The notes under the pieces were generated by a model that was given only the letters and a program-made list of their open reading frames with translations, searched no databases and was not told the DNA's origin. Source: Mercurialis annua (taxonomy: Eukaryota > Streptophyta > Magnoliopsida > Malpighiales > Euphorbiaceae). Taken from it: a stretch of DNA of 64,000 nucleotides. The position numbers and the translations under genes are program-made. Numbering within the stretch: the first letter of the stretch is position 1; each line of letters opens with the position of its first letter. Positions 1 to 11,639 of this stretch are shown piece after piece. The DNA is taken from positions 1,800,501 to 1,864,500 of the forward strand of contig NC_065576.1 of NCBI RefSeq assembly GCF_937616625.2, given 5' to 3'.

Positions 1-1148
1 AGTAAATTATTAACGGAACTAGAAGTGATGTGTCCAGTCTTTTAAAATTAAAATATTAAATTATTAGCATAATAGAAAATGAGATACTAATTATTTGAAA
101 GTAATTTATAAATTACTAATGAAACTAATAGAATCCTTTTTTTTATGAATAACTAATAGAATCTTTAATTGTTAACGAAATTAAAATTGAGATATTAAGT
201 CGTTTGATTTGCAAACAAAAAGTATCGAACTGTGAATTATAACATATGCGGAAAGTCTTATAGTAATTTTCTTTTACAAATAGATTAAAAAATATTTATA
301 TCTTTATCTTTTTTATGTTTTTTTATATATTTTTTTATTAACAATAGTGAATTTTTTTATAAAATCTCTTTGAAATGACCAAATAAATGATAAAATAAGA
401 TATTCATTGAAAAAATATTCTAAAATAAAAATAGTATTTTTTAAATGGCACATTTCACAGTAGAGAATGAACTTCTTAAATGATGGAGGGGGTATATCTT
501 TTGACTCGTGAATTTATATTAATTTACTTATTTGATCCTTAAAGTTTTTGTTTAACCTATCACACTAATCCTTACACTCTTTGTTTAACATATCACACTA
601 ATTCTAAACTTGTTAAATTACTATTCTTAACTCAAAAATTTGAAAATTTTAAATTTATTTTAATATATATTTTATTTTGAATATACATTTAATTTAATTA
701 ATAATTAATTGTTTTTATAAAAAATATTTATTTCTTATTCATATTTTATATATTATTTATTTAAATAATATCAATTAATTTTTTACAGAAAATAATATTT
801 CATTAATTAAAAAATTCCGACTCAAAAAGTTTCGTATCTAGCCACATCATTTAGACTATAAGATTACAGCCAAAACTAATATTGCGTAGGATTTTTTTAA
901 CAATTCAATGAGCCACTCAATTACAAAAAAAATTCGCAAAACCAAAAAAAAAAATCTAAAAAATTTGCATTTAAATTTTTGCAGTCATGAAAATATACAT
1001 CAAAATCTTTGTCTTGCTCTCTATTTGCCGTCGTGAATAATAACCTCACAATATCATTTTAATTCATCTTGATAGATTTTGCTTTTTTGTTTAATAATGT
1101 AAATCTATATCAATCAAGTTTTAGATATATTTATTATAAGTACTATAG
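1..1148. other. AT-rich intergenic DNA, no gene seen
   Basis: No credible coding frame. At about 546-602 a short motif (TTTGTTTAAC followed by TATCACACTAAT) occurs twice in tandem about 33 bp apart. This looks like a remnant of a dispersed repeat. The rest is AT-rich with homopolymer runs. Confidence 0.6.
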
Positions 1149-1834
1149 ATGTACTCTTCTTTTTTTTTTGAGAGGAAAATTGAGCTTTATTAACTTAACT
1201 TAGCGAAAAAGTTACAAGCTCATTCACTGGAGCATATCCATCAAAACTATAATCTTTGGCGCCGAAAAAAATACCCCATTTCGCTAACGAGTGAGCTACC
1301 TGATTAATCGACCTAGGAATATAACAGAAAGTAACCTCAAAATCCACAGCAGTAATGCAATCTTCAACAACCAGTTGGACTTGATCCAAAGCTTTGTCTG
1401 GGTTGTTTAATCTGTCAATGACAGCGAGAGAATCAGCTTCAAAACACATACTTTGCACACCCAGATCTCTGGCCGTACTAATCCCAAGACGGATGGCTGA
1501 AGCTTCAGCACACTCGGCATCAATAATCCTAGGAAGCACAGACACACAACATCTTACCACTTTGCCTGAGGATTCTCTACCAATTGCACTTGCAACCGAC
1601 AGATTACGCGCTAAAGATACTGCTGCGTCCGTATTAATTTTGAGAACCTGTGGAGGTGGAGGCAACCAGGTCCTACCAGCAGTGATAGACCTCACCTGAG
1701 CAAGGGGACCATTTTCTGACGCACACCTCGGTAAGCTTGTCATCCCATAGAATAACCTGGTTTGAGGCATTCTCTGATTGCCAAATACCAAGTTATTTCT
1801 ATCGTTCCAGATAGTCCACAAAACGAATGTACTC
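1149..1834 (-). mobile_element. 5'-truncated LINE (non-LTR retrotransposon) 3' end
   Basis: Read on the minus strand, the segment codes for the C-terminal end of a plant LINE ORF2, then has a short 3' UTR and an A-tail (the T-run at about 1158-1169). The 8-bp sequence ATGTACTC occurs on both sides, at 1149-1156 and 1827-1834, and is a plausible target-site duplication. That places the element at about 1157-1826. It is severely 5'-truncated, as most LINE copies are, because reverse transcriptase and endonuclease are absent. Confidence 0.75.
1195..1821 (-). pseudogene. LINE-derived RNase H-like domain fragment
   Basis: An open frame of about 208 codons ends at a TAA at 1195-1197. It begins with the WTIWNDRNNLVF stretch that precedes the RNase H domain in plant LINE ORF2. 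It continues with RNase H-fold motifs: KINTDAAVS (first Asp), ECAEASAIRLG (Glu), FEADSLAVID (second Asp) and RSINQVAHSLAKW. The first codon of the open stretch is TTG, not ATG, so this is a truncated reading frame and not a free-standing gene. It could in principle be one of the short RNase H-like proteins annotated in plants, but the A-tail and flanking duplication favour a dead LINE copy. Confidence 0.75.
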
Positions 1835-2006
1835 CTATTCTTGATGATAGTAAAATGAGTTATAAAATACGGAGTCTTTATAGATATGTCTACATCATAA
1901 AAAATTGAATCGTTAAAGACAATTTATAGTATTATATTAGTTACCATTTGCTTATCAATGTCCTCAATTTTTATTAAACGAATGTGTAATTTAATGATCC
2001 ATGAAA

Positions 2007-2073
<67 letters not shown>

Positions 2074-2826
2074 TTATTTATTTATAGATTTATTGTATAC
2101 TTTCTTTTCTATAAATTGATACAAAATCAATTCTATCAAAAATATTAAAATAAATAAATTACTGTACGTGCGATTGTAGTATCTCACTTTTATTTGTATA
2201 GTTTTTACCCACTCCTCCTAAACTTTACCCTTTCTCATTAGAGACACTTTGTTTCTACTATTCAGCCATAAAATCTTTAGATTTAAAATAGTATAATGTA
2301 TATTAAATTCTTATTAATATTTATACACCCAGTATACATAAAAATAATAATTTAAAGGAAACAATAGCAAAGGCAGATGTCATGATCTGTTTATTGATGT
2401 GGTCAGATTAATTTAAGAGCATACCCATTTGGACCCAACAGCTGAACTAAAAAAATAAAGGCATTGTTTTAAAATCAAGCTGGAGTATTAAATTAATTTT
2501 AGTGACGGTTGGATTAATGATAAAGCTAGATGGCTATCATAAGTACATGCATGTCTCACAATCAGTTAACTAATATGATTTTATTTTTCTTTTATTAAAA
2601 TTTATTAAAACAACTTGTGTAAAAGTCTTACAATTATTCTTGTCAATTTCATACATATAAATAAACTGAGAAAATATGAATTCCAACTCATGAAAAAGAT
2701 GGATATAAAAACACCTTATATTAATTTAATTTGTAAATTAACCATTCAACCTGCAAAAGAATTAAAAGAATTAATTAGATAATTAAAGCAAGAATGTATA
2801 TTAAAATGTATATACTTCATTTGAAA
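1835..2826. repeat. Intergenic DNA with (TA)n microsatellite
   Basis: No gene seen. A (TA)n run covers about 2024-2069 and continues into an (ATTT)n run to about 2084. The remainder is unremarkable AT-rich DNA. Confidence 0.8.
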
Positions 2827-3309
2827 CATTACTAGAAAACTGATAATTGGCAAATTTATTTTAGGAAATTAAGGGTCGGTAAAATGGTCGCTATTAAGTG
2901 CAGTTAGTGAAGGAAAGGGGTTTATAGCCCGTTGCTGTTAATAATATCATTAGCAACAAGCATTAAATTCAGTCGTTAAAAGAATTCAATCTGAAAAGGA
3001 TGATTTGTTTTAAACCGTGTAACAGATCCACAAAATAGTTTAAGGCCAAAACTGTAACCTTCAATAGAAATTAATCACATTAGATTTCTAGTGACGGTAT
3101 TTTCGGTAGCTAAAAGTCACTCTTATGGACTAAAGCTGGTTGTAATGAATATTTTTACCAACAAACAGTTTCAGTGGCTGTAAGAGATTTTTTTTCACGA
3201 TATAATAGGCGATGGAAATCTACCATCATAACTAATACTTTGGCACTATATATATTGTGGCTTTAGCGACCACTTTTTTTCTTTAAAAACGACTAGTTTT
3301 CTAGTAGCG
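2827..3309. mobile_element. Small non-autonomous CACTA-type element
   Basis: The left end reads CATTACTAGAAAACT. The right end, reverse-complemented, reads CGCTACTAGAAAACT. Each differs by one base from an inferred CACTACTAGAAAACT terminal inverted repeat. The flanking trinucleotides are both AAA (2824-2826 and 3310-3312), as expected for the 3-bp target duplication of CACTA elements. The 483-bp interior has no coding capacity but contains GTGACGG/GTCGCTA-like subterminal motifs. It lies 40 bp from the stop codon of the neighbouring LTP-like gene. Confidence 0.72.
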
Positions 3310-3349
3310 AAATAATAACAACTATTAGTTATATTTTTATATTAACAAC

Positions 3350-3718
3350 TTACTTGGAGCAATCCATGCTATTAGAAATTGGGAAATTCAAGTGGACATT
3401 ACAATTTTTTGGAAGAGCAGCAACTTGAGAGTAAACAAATCTTATGTTCAAAGAATAAGCCATATCTTCAAGGCATTGACATATTTTCTTTGGACCTTTT
3501 CTACTTTTTTGAGCTATTTCATTCAGTTTTCTTATTCCTTGACAACATTCTAATGTTGGAGATTCCCCAAGATTTTTACTACTCAAAAAGCGCATGCACG
3601 GCATGAAGTTTCCGAATAATTTTGTGCACTGCTTGTTCTGATCCGCCATCGTTGATCCGGAGAAAAAGATAGCGAGAAAGGGAAGAACAAGAATCCAATA
3701 TGACACGAGTCGTACCAT
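3350..3718 (-). CDS. nsLTP-like eight-cysteine secreted protein
   Basis: An intron-less 122-residue protein. It starts with a hydrophobic signal peptide (about residues 1-25) followed by the eight-cysteine motif of the plant lipid transfer, protease inhibitor and seed-storage superfamily: C31, C41, C58-C59, C80, C82, C106 and C120 (C-X9-C-X16-CC-X20-CXC-X23-C-X13-C). Proteins of this fold form a four-helix, disulfide-bonded hydrophobic cavity and act in the apoplast. The ligand cannot be inferred here. The mature part is basic (KSRKGPKK before the CXC). A TATA-like CTATAAATA lies about 95 bp upstream of the start. Two paralogues in the same orientation lie at 5457-5834 and 21840-22193. All share a C-terminal block ending FPIS followed by the last Cys, so this is a local cluster. 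Not a classical LTP1 or LTP2; subfamily uncertain. Confidence 0.88.
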   Translation of the reverse strand: MVRLVSYWILVLPFLAIFFSGSTMADQNKQCTKLFGNFMPCMRFLSSKNLGESPTLECCQGIRKLNEIAQKSRKGPKKICQCLEDMAYSLNIRFVYSQVAALPKNCNVHLNFPISNSMDCSK

Positions 3719-5456
3719 TTTAATTTGTTGTTTTTTAGAATATGAGTTTTTGTTTAACTTTGGAATTTAATATTAAGCTTAATTGATTGTCAAAAGAGAT
3801 TAGATCATATTTATAGATATCAAGCAAGGGTATTCTTCAACTAATTAAAAATTAACTAGTTTGTTAGTTCATTAATTAAGTTTGTTTTACATGTAAATTT
3901 TATGCTCCTTAAAGTGCTGAAATTCTAGCTAATAATTTTATAACTAAGAATTGTGTGATACCCTTTAATTTATTTTCATTACATTTTGAAATTAGATATT
4001 GGCGGGTGATGAAAAAAGAGAGGAAAATGTTGTTTTTTGTTATCATTAATAAGAGAAGAAAAATTAGAAGTGCCGCCATTTTTATGTAATTAATTTGACT
4101 TTAACTTTTCTAAAAATTAAATAATATGGAAATTTCTATTCTAATCTGGACTTTCATGAACCCATATAACATAATTTCAATTTATTGATTATTGAATAAT
4201 TTATAGTGATTGCTAATGGGTAGATTTTATGAGATGAGACTCTCACAAGAGTCATTATCATTAGTTACATTCATCGGATATAGCATATTTGGTTCATTTA
4301 TCGAAATTATTATGTGGAACAAAACAATTACTCTTTCAACAGCTTTATTTTGAAGTTTTTTTTAGTCATTTGATTATAAGGATCTTTTTATTGGATTGCA
4401 AAAAAGGGAGTGTAAAAATTGAACGCAATCATGGGTTAGAATGACCAAGTCTAAGGTTAATTGATATAAAATTAAAAAATATTGTCAATAATCATTAATT
4501 AATTAAAATTGCTAAACTTGAGTTTATTAACCATGTTGCATAAGTTCAAGAAGTTTGTGCATCCGTATGTTTGCTTCGGTTTGGAATTGGTCAAAATTGA
4601 CCAATCAAAGTTCGATAAAATTTCAAACTAAATCGAACTTTAGGTTCATACAGCATTGAACTAGACTAAAAAAATTTGGTTCGGTTAAAACCATAATTAA
4701 TTTTTATTCTTATTATTGATTTTTTATTTAAAAACGACTTTAAATATTCAAAAATCACTGTCTAATAATTTACTACATATATTTATTAGTATTTTTTGTC
4801 TATTATAAAATTTATTAACTTATTATTAGATATAATTAAGGAATGAAGACTGAAAAGGTATACATAAATATATTTATATATTATTGTTTAAAAAAATGTT
4901 TTTTTAAAATTTTATTATTCGGTTTTCGGTTAAATCGATTTTCAAAATGCCAAACCCAAATTGACAACCTAAAATCAAACTTCTATGTTAATAGAAACTT
5001 AAGCAAACCGTATTAACTAAATAACCGTACCATCATTAAAATTTTGGTTCCATTTAATTTTTTATCACACTTCTAAATTCAGCAACCGCGATGACCATTT
5101 ACTAAAAAAGAAAAGTTGCAAACATCACAAGTATATATAAACATGTTACAATTTTCTTAATATCATTGAAGTCTATTGAGGCAATAAGCTAGGCTTATAT
5201 ATTACAAAATCTTATACTTGTATGGTGGATTAATCCTCCTCTTATTTATCATATATCGTATGCCATATATAATTCTCAGGCAAGCCTGCAAGAAAATTGC
5301 AAATTTATTAGTATAATCCTCGAATAACATCAAATAAAAGTATAAAATCGCACATAAAATCGAATAAAAACATATCCAAATCCTTTTCAAATAGGTTAGA
5401 TCTGGACTAACCGGACGGATCCACATATATTTTTTGATGAATATACACACATATAT
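3719..5456. other. Intergenic DNA with a decayed dispersed repeat
   Basis: This includes the promoter of the minus-strand LTP-like gene. At about 4575-5060 there are scattered TTCGGTTT, CGGTTAAA and AACCGTA blocks. They belong to the GAACCGAA-rich dispersed repeat family seen again at 28258, 40567, 48697, 50031 and 61318. No further gene seen. Confidence 0.5.
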
Positions 5457-5834
5457 TTACTTGGGACAATTTATGTCGTTAGAAATCGGAAAACTCAATT
5501 TGATCTTGCAATTTTTTTGAAGAGAAACAATTTGAGAGGGAACGAATTTAAGTCTCATCTTATAAGCCACAGCGCCAATGCATTGGCAAATTTTCTTGGG
5601 ACCACTTTTTTTTCTGTTGGCTCTTCGATTCAGTGCTTTAATGCCAACACAACACTCCTTTGTTGGCATTTTAATATCCGCCGTCGTTAAAAATACAAAG
5701 CATGGAGTGAAGTCGTCAAGCACATGTGCGCAGTATTTATACGGACTACCCATTGTTGTCGTCGCTGATTCACAAACTAATATGGCTACAAGAAAAAGGA
5801 TCTTACGCGAGGAAGATGAAAATAGAGGAGACAT
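5457..5834 (-). CDS. nsLTP-like eight-cysteine secreted protein
   Basis: An intron-less 125-residue paralogue of the gene at 3350-3718. The signal peptide spans about residues 1-29. The eight-cysteine pattern is C35, C45, C61-C62, C83, C85, C109 and C123, with spacing almost identical to the first copy (9, 15, 0, 20, 1, 23 and 13 residues between cysteines). The basic KKSGPKKICQC stretch and the LSFPIS C-terminal block are shared. A TATA-like stretch (CTATATATAAAA) sits about 70 bp upstream of the start on the minus strand. Secreted and disulfide-rich. Function within the LTP/hydrophobic-seed-protein superfamily is unknown. Confidence 0.88.
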   Translation of the reverse strand: MSPLFSSSSRKILFLVAILVCESATTTMGSPYKYCAHVLDDFTPCFVFLTTADIKMPTKECCVGIKALNRRANRKKSGPKKICQCIGAVAYKMRLKFVPSQIVSLQKNCKIKLSFPISNDINCPK

Positions 5835-6790
5835 TTTTTTATTTGGATTTTTGTTTTTTTTTTGGTTTGTTATATCATAAGTGAAGATGAGGCTTGATGT
5901 ATTTTATATATAGTCATCATGCAAATGGTTATTGCCATTGCGTACAGTATTCTTTCTTTCATGAATTAAATAATAGCAAAGAAATTTTATAAGGCCTCAA
6001 GGTTAATAATATTGTTAGGACTTAGGAGTGTACAATATTCGGTAAAACTGAATTAATAATTTTGAAAACTTTGATTAATTTTGGTTTACCGATTTTTTTC
6101 TTCGTAAATTAGATAAATTAATCGATTTAGATAAAAAAAATTAATTTTACTGTAATTTACAATAACTTTATGAACATTGTAAAATGTACTTGGATTTCTA
6201 TTTTTTTTTAAATAATCTTTGGCGCCTTTTTTCCCTTCAAATTTAATCATTTTAGTATTTAATGAGTATATTATTATTATTTTATGGGCCAATGTTATAA
6301 AGAATTACTATTTAACACATTTTTTCAATTTAATCATGCTTTTTAAGTGTCATATCTGGTCGCCATCTTTTATTGTTTCCCAAATCCATTCGCCGGATCA
6401 TATATAATCTGGTATAATTTTCTGAAGTGGTAGTCGAGAATTAACTTCCGTCTCAGGAAATTATACGGAAGAATGAGTGTCACCTCAACAAGTTACAATA
6501 TCTCATGTATCTATTTAAGAAATAAAATAAAATTTGGTGCCCAAATATAACATTTTTTTAAAGGCGTTATTAAATTGAAAACATGTGTAATGTTGATAAA
6601 TTTTAATGACATGTTAACCCTTTATATAATAAATTAAAAATTGAATTTTTTTTTGGAAATATATATATATATATATATATACAAAACTAACACTTACAAA
6701 GCAAGAAAACAGCAAAACTAATAAATAAAGCTACTCCCGTCAATGTTGGAACTGGTCAGGAAGTTCTTCAATTCACACAAAACCATATAC
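5835..6790. other. Intergenic DNA upstream of the large CACTA element
   Basis: Promoter of the minus-strand LTP-like gene, then AT-rich DNA with a short (AT)n run at about 6660-6681. A weak GAACCGAA-type repeat remnant lies at about 6025-6130. No gene seen. Confidence 0.5.
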
Positions 6791-7485
6791 CACTACCACA
6801 TAAGTCACTTTCAGCAACACCGGACAAGTGTTGCTGTATGTACAAAAACTGTTGCCTTAGGTCTATTGCAACACTTTTCAAACAGCTACATTTGCGGCCG
6901 CTGCAATAGGGTTTGATAGCTATTGCAACAGTTTTTTTATACTATTGTAATAGAAATAAAATCGCTGCAATTTTTAGCAAAGGCAACGGTTTTATACATC
7001 TACTGTAACAGTTTTGTAATGCATTTTAGGCAACATTTATTTTTTTAAGGCAACGATTTATATAGTACTTTAGGCAACATTTATTTTTATAAGGCAACGA
7101 TTTATATAGAACTTTAGGCAACACTTTATTTTTTTAAGGCAACGATTGTTATAGTAGGCAACATTTATTTTTATAAGGCAACAATTTGGATAGTACTTTT
7201 GGCAACACTTATATATACTTATGCAATGGTTTAGCTAAAATTTTAAATAACAGTTTATATAGAATACGCAACATTTTATATTTAAAGAACAAGAATTAAA
7301 AGCGGAAATTATTATTCACTAAATTTAAAAACGGAAAATATTCACTAAAATTAGAAGACGGAAAATATTCATAAAATTCAAAGTCGGAAAATATTTCATC
7401 CATCTATTACATCATAAACAGAAAATGTTCACCAAAATGTTCATAAAAAATAACGATTATACTACTAAACATTGAACGTCTTTTT

Positions 7486-7912
7486 TGCTACGAAATCATT
7501 TTCCACAAATATCTTCCTGAAATCCTGCAAAACCACATAAACAATCATACTTAAAATATGCAAACATAATAACAAGATAAATATGCAAAAGAACGAGTAC
7601 TTAAGGAGCTGTCACTCAAAATTGAACGCTTTCAAAATCCGATTTTGAGTGAATATTCTAAAATCACATAACACATAATAAGATATTCAAAATCACATAA
7701 CACAATAAAGTAGTTCTTATCCGAGTTGAATTTTGCTTAGCAAATCATTTTCCATGTAATATCTGTATGAAACTCTGCAAAAATAAAATAGACATTCATA
7801 ATTTGCAAAATCATATAACAAGGCATATACGTACAAGAAACAAATACTTACATGAAGGAACTTTGTTCGTGTCTAAACTCAGTGGCTTGAATTTGGACTC
7901 TAGAGGCCATCT
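7486..7912 (-). repeat. Internally duplicated exon-like module in the CACTA element
   Basis: Two similar blocks about 250 bp apart (about 7486-7660 and 7739-7912) each show, on the minus strand, an AG acceptor followed by a related frame: DFRKIFVENDFVAKK in one, and a diverged version with an in-frame stop in the other. Each also has a related segment nearer the element's right side. They look like a captured exon pair that was duplicated inside the transposon. The donor gene was not recognised. Confidence 0.4.
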
Positions 7913-8663
7913 TCAAATTTAAAAATCAAAATTTTATCCTTGGAAACAATTTATCATATATAGCATGACCTTGGAGAATTTATCCTTACCCGAAGATAAC
8001 ACCTGGACTTGTCTCTTTGTTTAGTTGTACTTCACCGTTCTCTTCATCTTTACATCCTTCTAGAATCCCCAAGTAGAAAAGTTTTTTAATTGAAAAACTA
8101 AACTACGTGAATCCTAATTTTGATTTTGATATTTGCACATGAGAATCATAAACCAAGTAACTATAGGGTCAACTTTGTCAATCTCAAGACTTGAGAATTA
8201 CATCTTGGACAGTACTTTACACTATTAAAACCATCTAAACAAAAGTTCCATATCTCCACTAGCACAATAACCAAATTTCATATACTTCTCCATCCATTTA
8301 ATAGATCAAAATGATAAATTGCCAAAAGAAATGCTCCTAATAGTCTAATAATGTGATCCTTTGTTTCAATGTACGAAGCGTCAAACATATTCAGAGCATA
8401 AAGCAATAAATACATTAGTCAAATACAGCAAACTACACTCATCATTGTACATTGTAGACAATTACAAATCATGCTCAAAACTCATTTAGTACTACTAATT
8501 TCTATTTAAACATTTTCATGTATTTCAAACAAGCATATGAAACATCTATCCACACATCTAGGCTCAAAAGTAAAGTTCAAAATTGGCAATCAAGTGAAGA
8601 ACTAGGAAACCTGCAATAGAAGTCTGAAATAATAAGTAGAATTAACGGCTCAAAAGTACTTAC

Positions 8664-8880
8664 ACTAATATTAGGTGATGATTCCAATTGACACTCAAGC
8701 TGTTCAAGCTCTTTGGTAGTGAGAGCGCCTAATTCCTCTCCAAGAAGCTCCTTATGCATAGGAAAAAAGGTACTTTATGAATCAAGATTTGTGAACTTCA
8801 TAGTAAAGCTGCAACAGTTAAAGTATGCAAGTTTGTTACCTCTAGTTTTCGGTTTCAAATACTCCATGTAGCTGCTATGC
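8664..8880 (-). pseudogene. Captured MADS-box K-domain exons inside the CACTA element
   Basis: On the minus strand, 8750-8664 reads as an 87-nt exon coding E then LLGEELGALTTKELEQLE and CQLESS. It is preceded by an AG acceptor and followed by a GTAAG donor. This is the hallmark of the K-box helix of SEPALLATA/AGL6-type MADS-domain factors (family pattern LLGEDLGPLxxKELExLExQLxxS). About 90 bp upstream, 8878-8840 codes SSYMEYLKPKTR and ends at a GT donor. It resembles the preceding K-domain exon (pattern YxEYLKLKxR). Exon order and orientation match a MADS gene with a short intron between. The MADS DNA-binding exon was not found, so this is a transduplicated fragment, not a gene. Confidence 0.68.
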
Positions 8881-9733
8881 TCACACCAAATAAATAATTA
8901 AATGATACCTTCAAGTCCAACAAATACACATTAATATATTTAAGTGTCATTACTACAATAAACACATAATGTCAATGAAAAAGAGAGATTTTTTCTTACA
9001 AGAGGAAGAAGAAGCAGCAGTGGTCAATGAATCAAAATGAGAAAAAGATCCATCAATAAAAATAAATATAAATATCAAAATCAAAATCACAATTGCCATA
9101 GCAATCGCAATCAAAATCGAATGATCGAAAACCTAAAAAACAAGAATATAATTGTAAAACTCACTAGAAATACAAATAGATGTATAAATCAACCATAGCA
9201 GTAGTGGTATAATTTGTAAGCCCTAGAAGAGTGAGAAATTTAATTTAGAGAAAGGGACAGAACATGAATTAGTATTATATGTAAAAGGTATTTGAAGAAA
9301 ACAGATATAACATGCTGACTAGTAATATTTTAATGTATATTAATTCACAATATCTCCATGGAAGAAACTAAGCTAACGTAATATTTGCATAACTTATAGG
9401 AATAGTGAGCACTCAATAAGCTGAAGCTAAACTTACTTTTGTTCATACTTATTCTATGGAGAGAACAATTTCTGTGTCATAAAATGGTACATAATTCCAC
9501 ATTTCCACTTGAATAACATTTTGATATCCTATATGACTATAAGAGCTGATGGTTGAAATTAAAATGACGAGAAATGAATGGGCGAAGAAACAAATTACCA
9601 AAAGCTTCACTAGTTCTGGTTATAAGTTGTAGCTACATGAGTAGCTCCTCCCTGTATAATTCATTATGATAAGTGATATTGGATGAGAAAGATCACTTAA
9701 AATGACAATTAATGATAATAAATTAATGATACA

Positions 9734-9931
9734 ATGAAACAAACCTCGTCTACTACATTAACAACTCAAGCAACATTGTCAAAATTAAAATTGAAAGCAT
9801 CTTACAAAAGTAAAAGCAAAATCAAGATCAGGATAAAATTGAAATCAAAATCAAAAATCAAAATCAAAATCAAAATTGAAATCGACATCGACATCGAAAG
9901 CGAAATCAAAATCAAAATCAAAATTAAATAA
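9734..9931 (+). repeat. ATCAAA-rich microsatellite in the CACTA element
   Basis: An imperfect hexanucleotide repeat (ATCAAA/ATCGAC units, densest at about 9843-9925) produces an artificial open frame made of alternating Lys, Ile and Ser. A shorter related patch lies at about 9075-9120. It is low-complexity sequence and not a gene. Confidence 0.85.
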
Positions 9932-10856
9932 TTGAAAACCTAATATATATAATTAACGATAGAAGGAAGCGTAACGTAAATTTCATGCGCACATGCTCTC
10001 ATACAGGATGTGATATAATTGTTCGTGAGAAATCAAGCTCACCTTCTAAGAGCAGCGAAACCGGTGCTGGAATTGCAATAAACCTTCTTCACAGTGGTAG
10101 AGGCGGAGGAGGTGGATGAAGGTTGTTGCTGCTGTTGAAACCCTAGAAGAGAGAAAAGGAGAGCACAAATGAAAATTGAAAATCTATTCCCGATAATTTT
10201 AGAATGTACAAGAGAATGGAGAAAATTAACGTTTACTAAGGATCATTGTGACTCGATTGCGACTCTGTTATCTATAATAGCCATAAATTAATACAGTAAG
10301 TTGAAATATGTGTACTTATTTTTAAGAAAAATTACAGTAGTATGAAAAGTATTGCTATATTTATTTAAACTGTTATATTTTCTTAAGTTAGCGCAGTAAT
10401 TTTATATCAGAGAATATCGATGAAGCATTATGAAAAAATTATCATAATAGATACTTGTAAAAATCAAACAATATCAATAAAATTTTAAGTAAAATGAAAC
10501 CAAACATTAAATTATTTACTAATATATTGTTGAGATTTGCATTGATTTGATATTTTTAGTCTGATTAAATTATTTACTAATTTTAAAAATTTATAATATT
10601 TAAAATATAATTAAATATGAGGAAATAAAAGACAGCAGTTTAAAAGTGTTGCTAGATTCAGTCTAACTGTTGCCTTTTCTTAAACTAATGCAGCAGTTTT
10701 CTATATTTGTTACCTTATGCTGTAAATTTGTGAATTTTGTTAATTTCTTTGCAACGGTTTTTAACTGTAACCTTTCTGTTGTCTTATATATACTATTGCA
10801 ACAGTATTAAAAGTGTTGCTTTACTAGTGTTGCTGAAAGTGACTTATGTGGTAGTG

Positions 10857-11639
10857 TACTGACAAAGCATTTCCAGCAAGCTCATGGCCTGATCTGTTCA
10901 CACTTCTGAAAAGTTAAACAAGAAATTAAGTACATTTTATTGTAACTATTTAAGCAATAACTTTTTTTAATAACTAAACTTTTTTGAAAAGTATTCTATA
11001 GTATTTTAAAGATTTAACCTATTATAAGATATATGTACTATTTTTTTTTACTTCATCCCTAAGTGTTTTAGTTTCTTTACTTGTTTTATGCATGTACTTT
11101 CGAAAATAATTTTATAAAGTTTTTTTGTTTCTTTACTGAGTTCCTGTACATTCAAAAATAGTTTTACTTGATAATTCATAATTCCGCACTTTTATTAACA
11201 AAAAAACTTTATAAAACTGTTTTTGAAAGTAGAAGAACCAAGTAAAGAAACAGAAACACCTAAAAATAAAGCAAATTTTTATAAAATACAGGAATTTTAG
11301 GATAAATTTTGCCTAGTTTAAACTAAACCGTCACTTCAATGACAATAAGGTAGATCAGTTCCATTGCTGATTAGGTTTGTTTAAATGTAAATGTTGTGCT
11401 CCATGAATTTCGGGTTATTGCATAACTATACTATAAGAACAATTCAATTAAGTATCTCCAATTGATCTAGCAGTTATAAAAAAGAAAAAAAAACTTCCAT
11501 AACTAACCTTGTACATAGAATATAACTAATCTACATTTATGATTCCTCAAGTTTATTACTACAAAATCCCTACGTACATACACTAGATTTATGAACTGCC
11601 TTCATACGAGTGAATATCATAATTTAAGCGGTCGCGGGA
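10857..11639. repeat. Intergenic DNA with a foldback MITE-like inverted repeat
   Basis: Between about 11055 and 11278, two arms of about 75-80 bp are imperfect reverse complements of each other. The left arm runs through TTTCTTTACTTG and TTTATAAAGTTTTTTTGTT; the right arm has AACAAAAAAACTTTATAAA and CAAGTAAAGAAAC. They are separated by about 60 bp. This is the form of a miniature inverted-repeat element. The left end (CTTCATCCCTAAGTG) is vaguely Stowaway-like, but no target duplication is certain. No gene seen. Confidence 0.55.

Larger units (their letters stand above)
6791..10856. mobile_element. 4.07-kb non-autonomous CACTA (CMC/EnSpm) transposon with captured gene fragments
   Basis: The ends are a perfect 30-bp terminal inverted repeat beginning CACTACCACATAAGTCACTT (6791-6820; reverse complement at 10827-10856). 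It is flanked by a 3-bp target duplication, TAC (6788-6790 and 10857-10859). Both subterminal regions are packed with short motifs typical of CACTA elements: GTGTTGC and TTGCAACAGT near the ends, and a run of GGCAACA/GGCAACG units at about 7022-7210. No transposase frame is visible, so the element is non-autonomous. The interior carries exon-like segments, including a MADS-box K-domain piece on the minus strand (8664-8880), a duplicated exon-like module (7486-7912) and another exon-like segment near 10040-10150. The perfect terminal repeat suggests fairly recent insertion. Confidence 0.92.

Noticed and set aside
1394..1699. Plus-strand open frame of 101 codons
   Set aside because: It is the antisense shadow of the LINE RNase H frame.
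9734..9931. 65-codon open frame rich in Lys and Ile
   Set aside because: It is the direct translation of an ATCAAA microsatellite inside the CACTA element.
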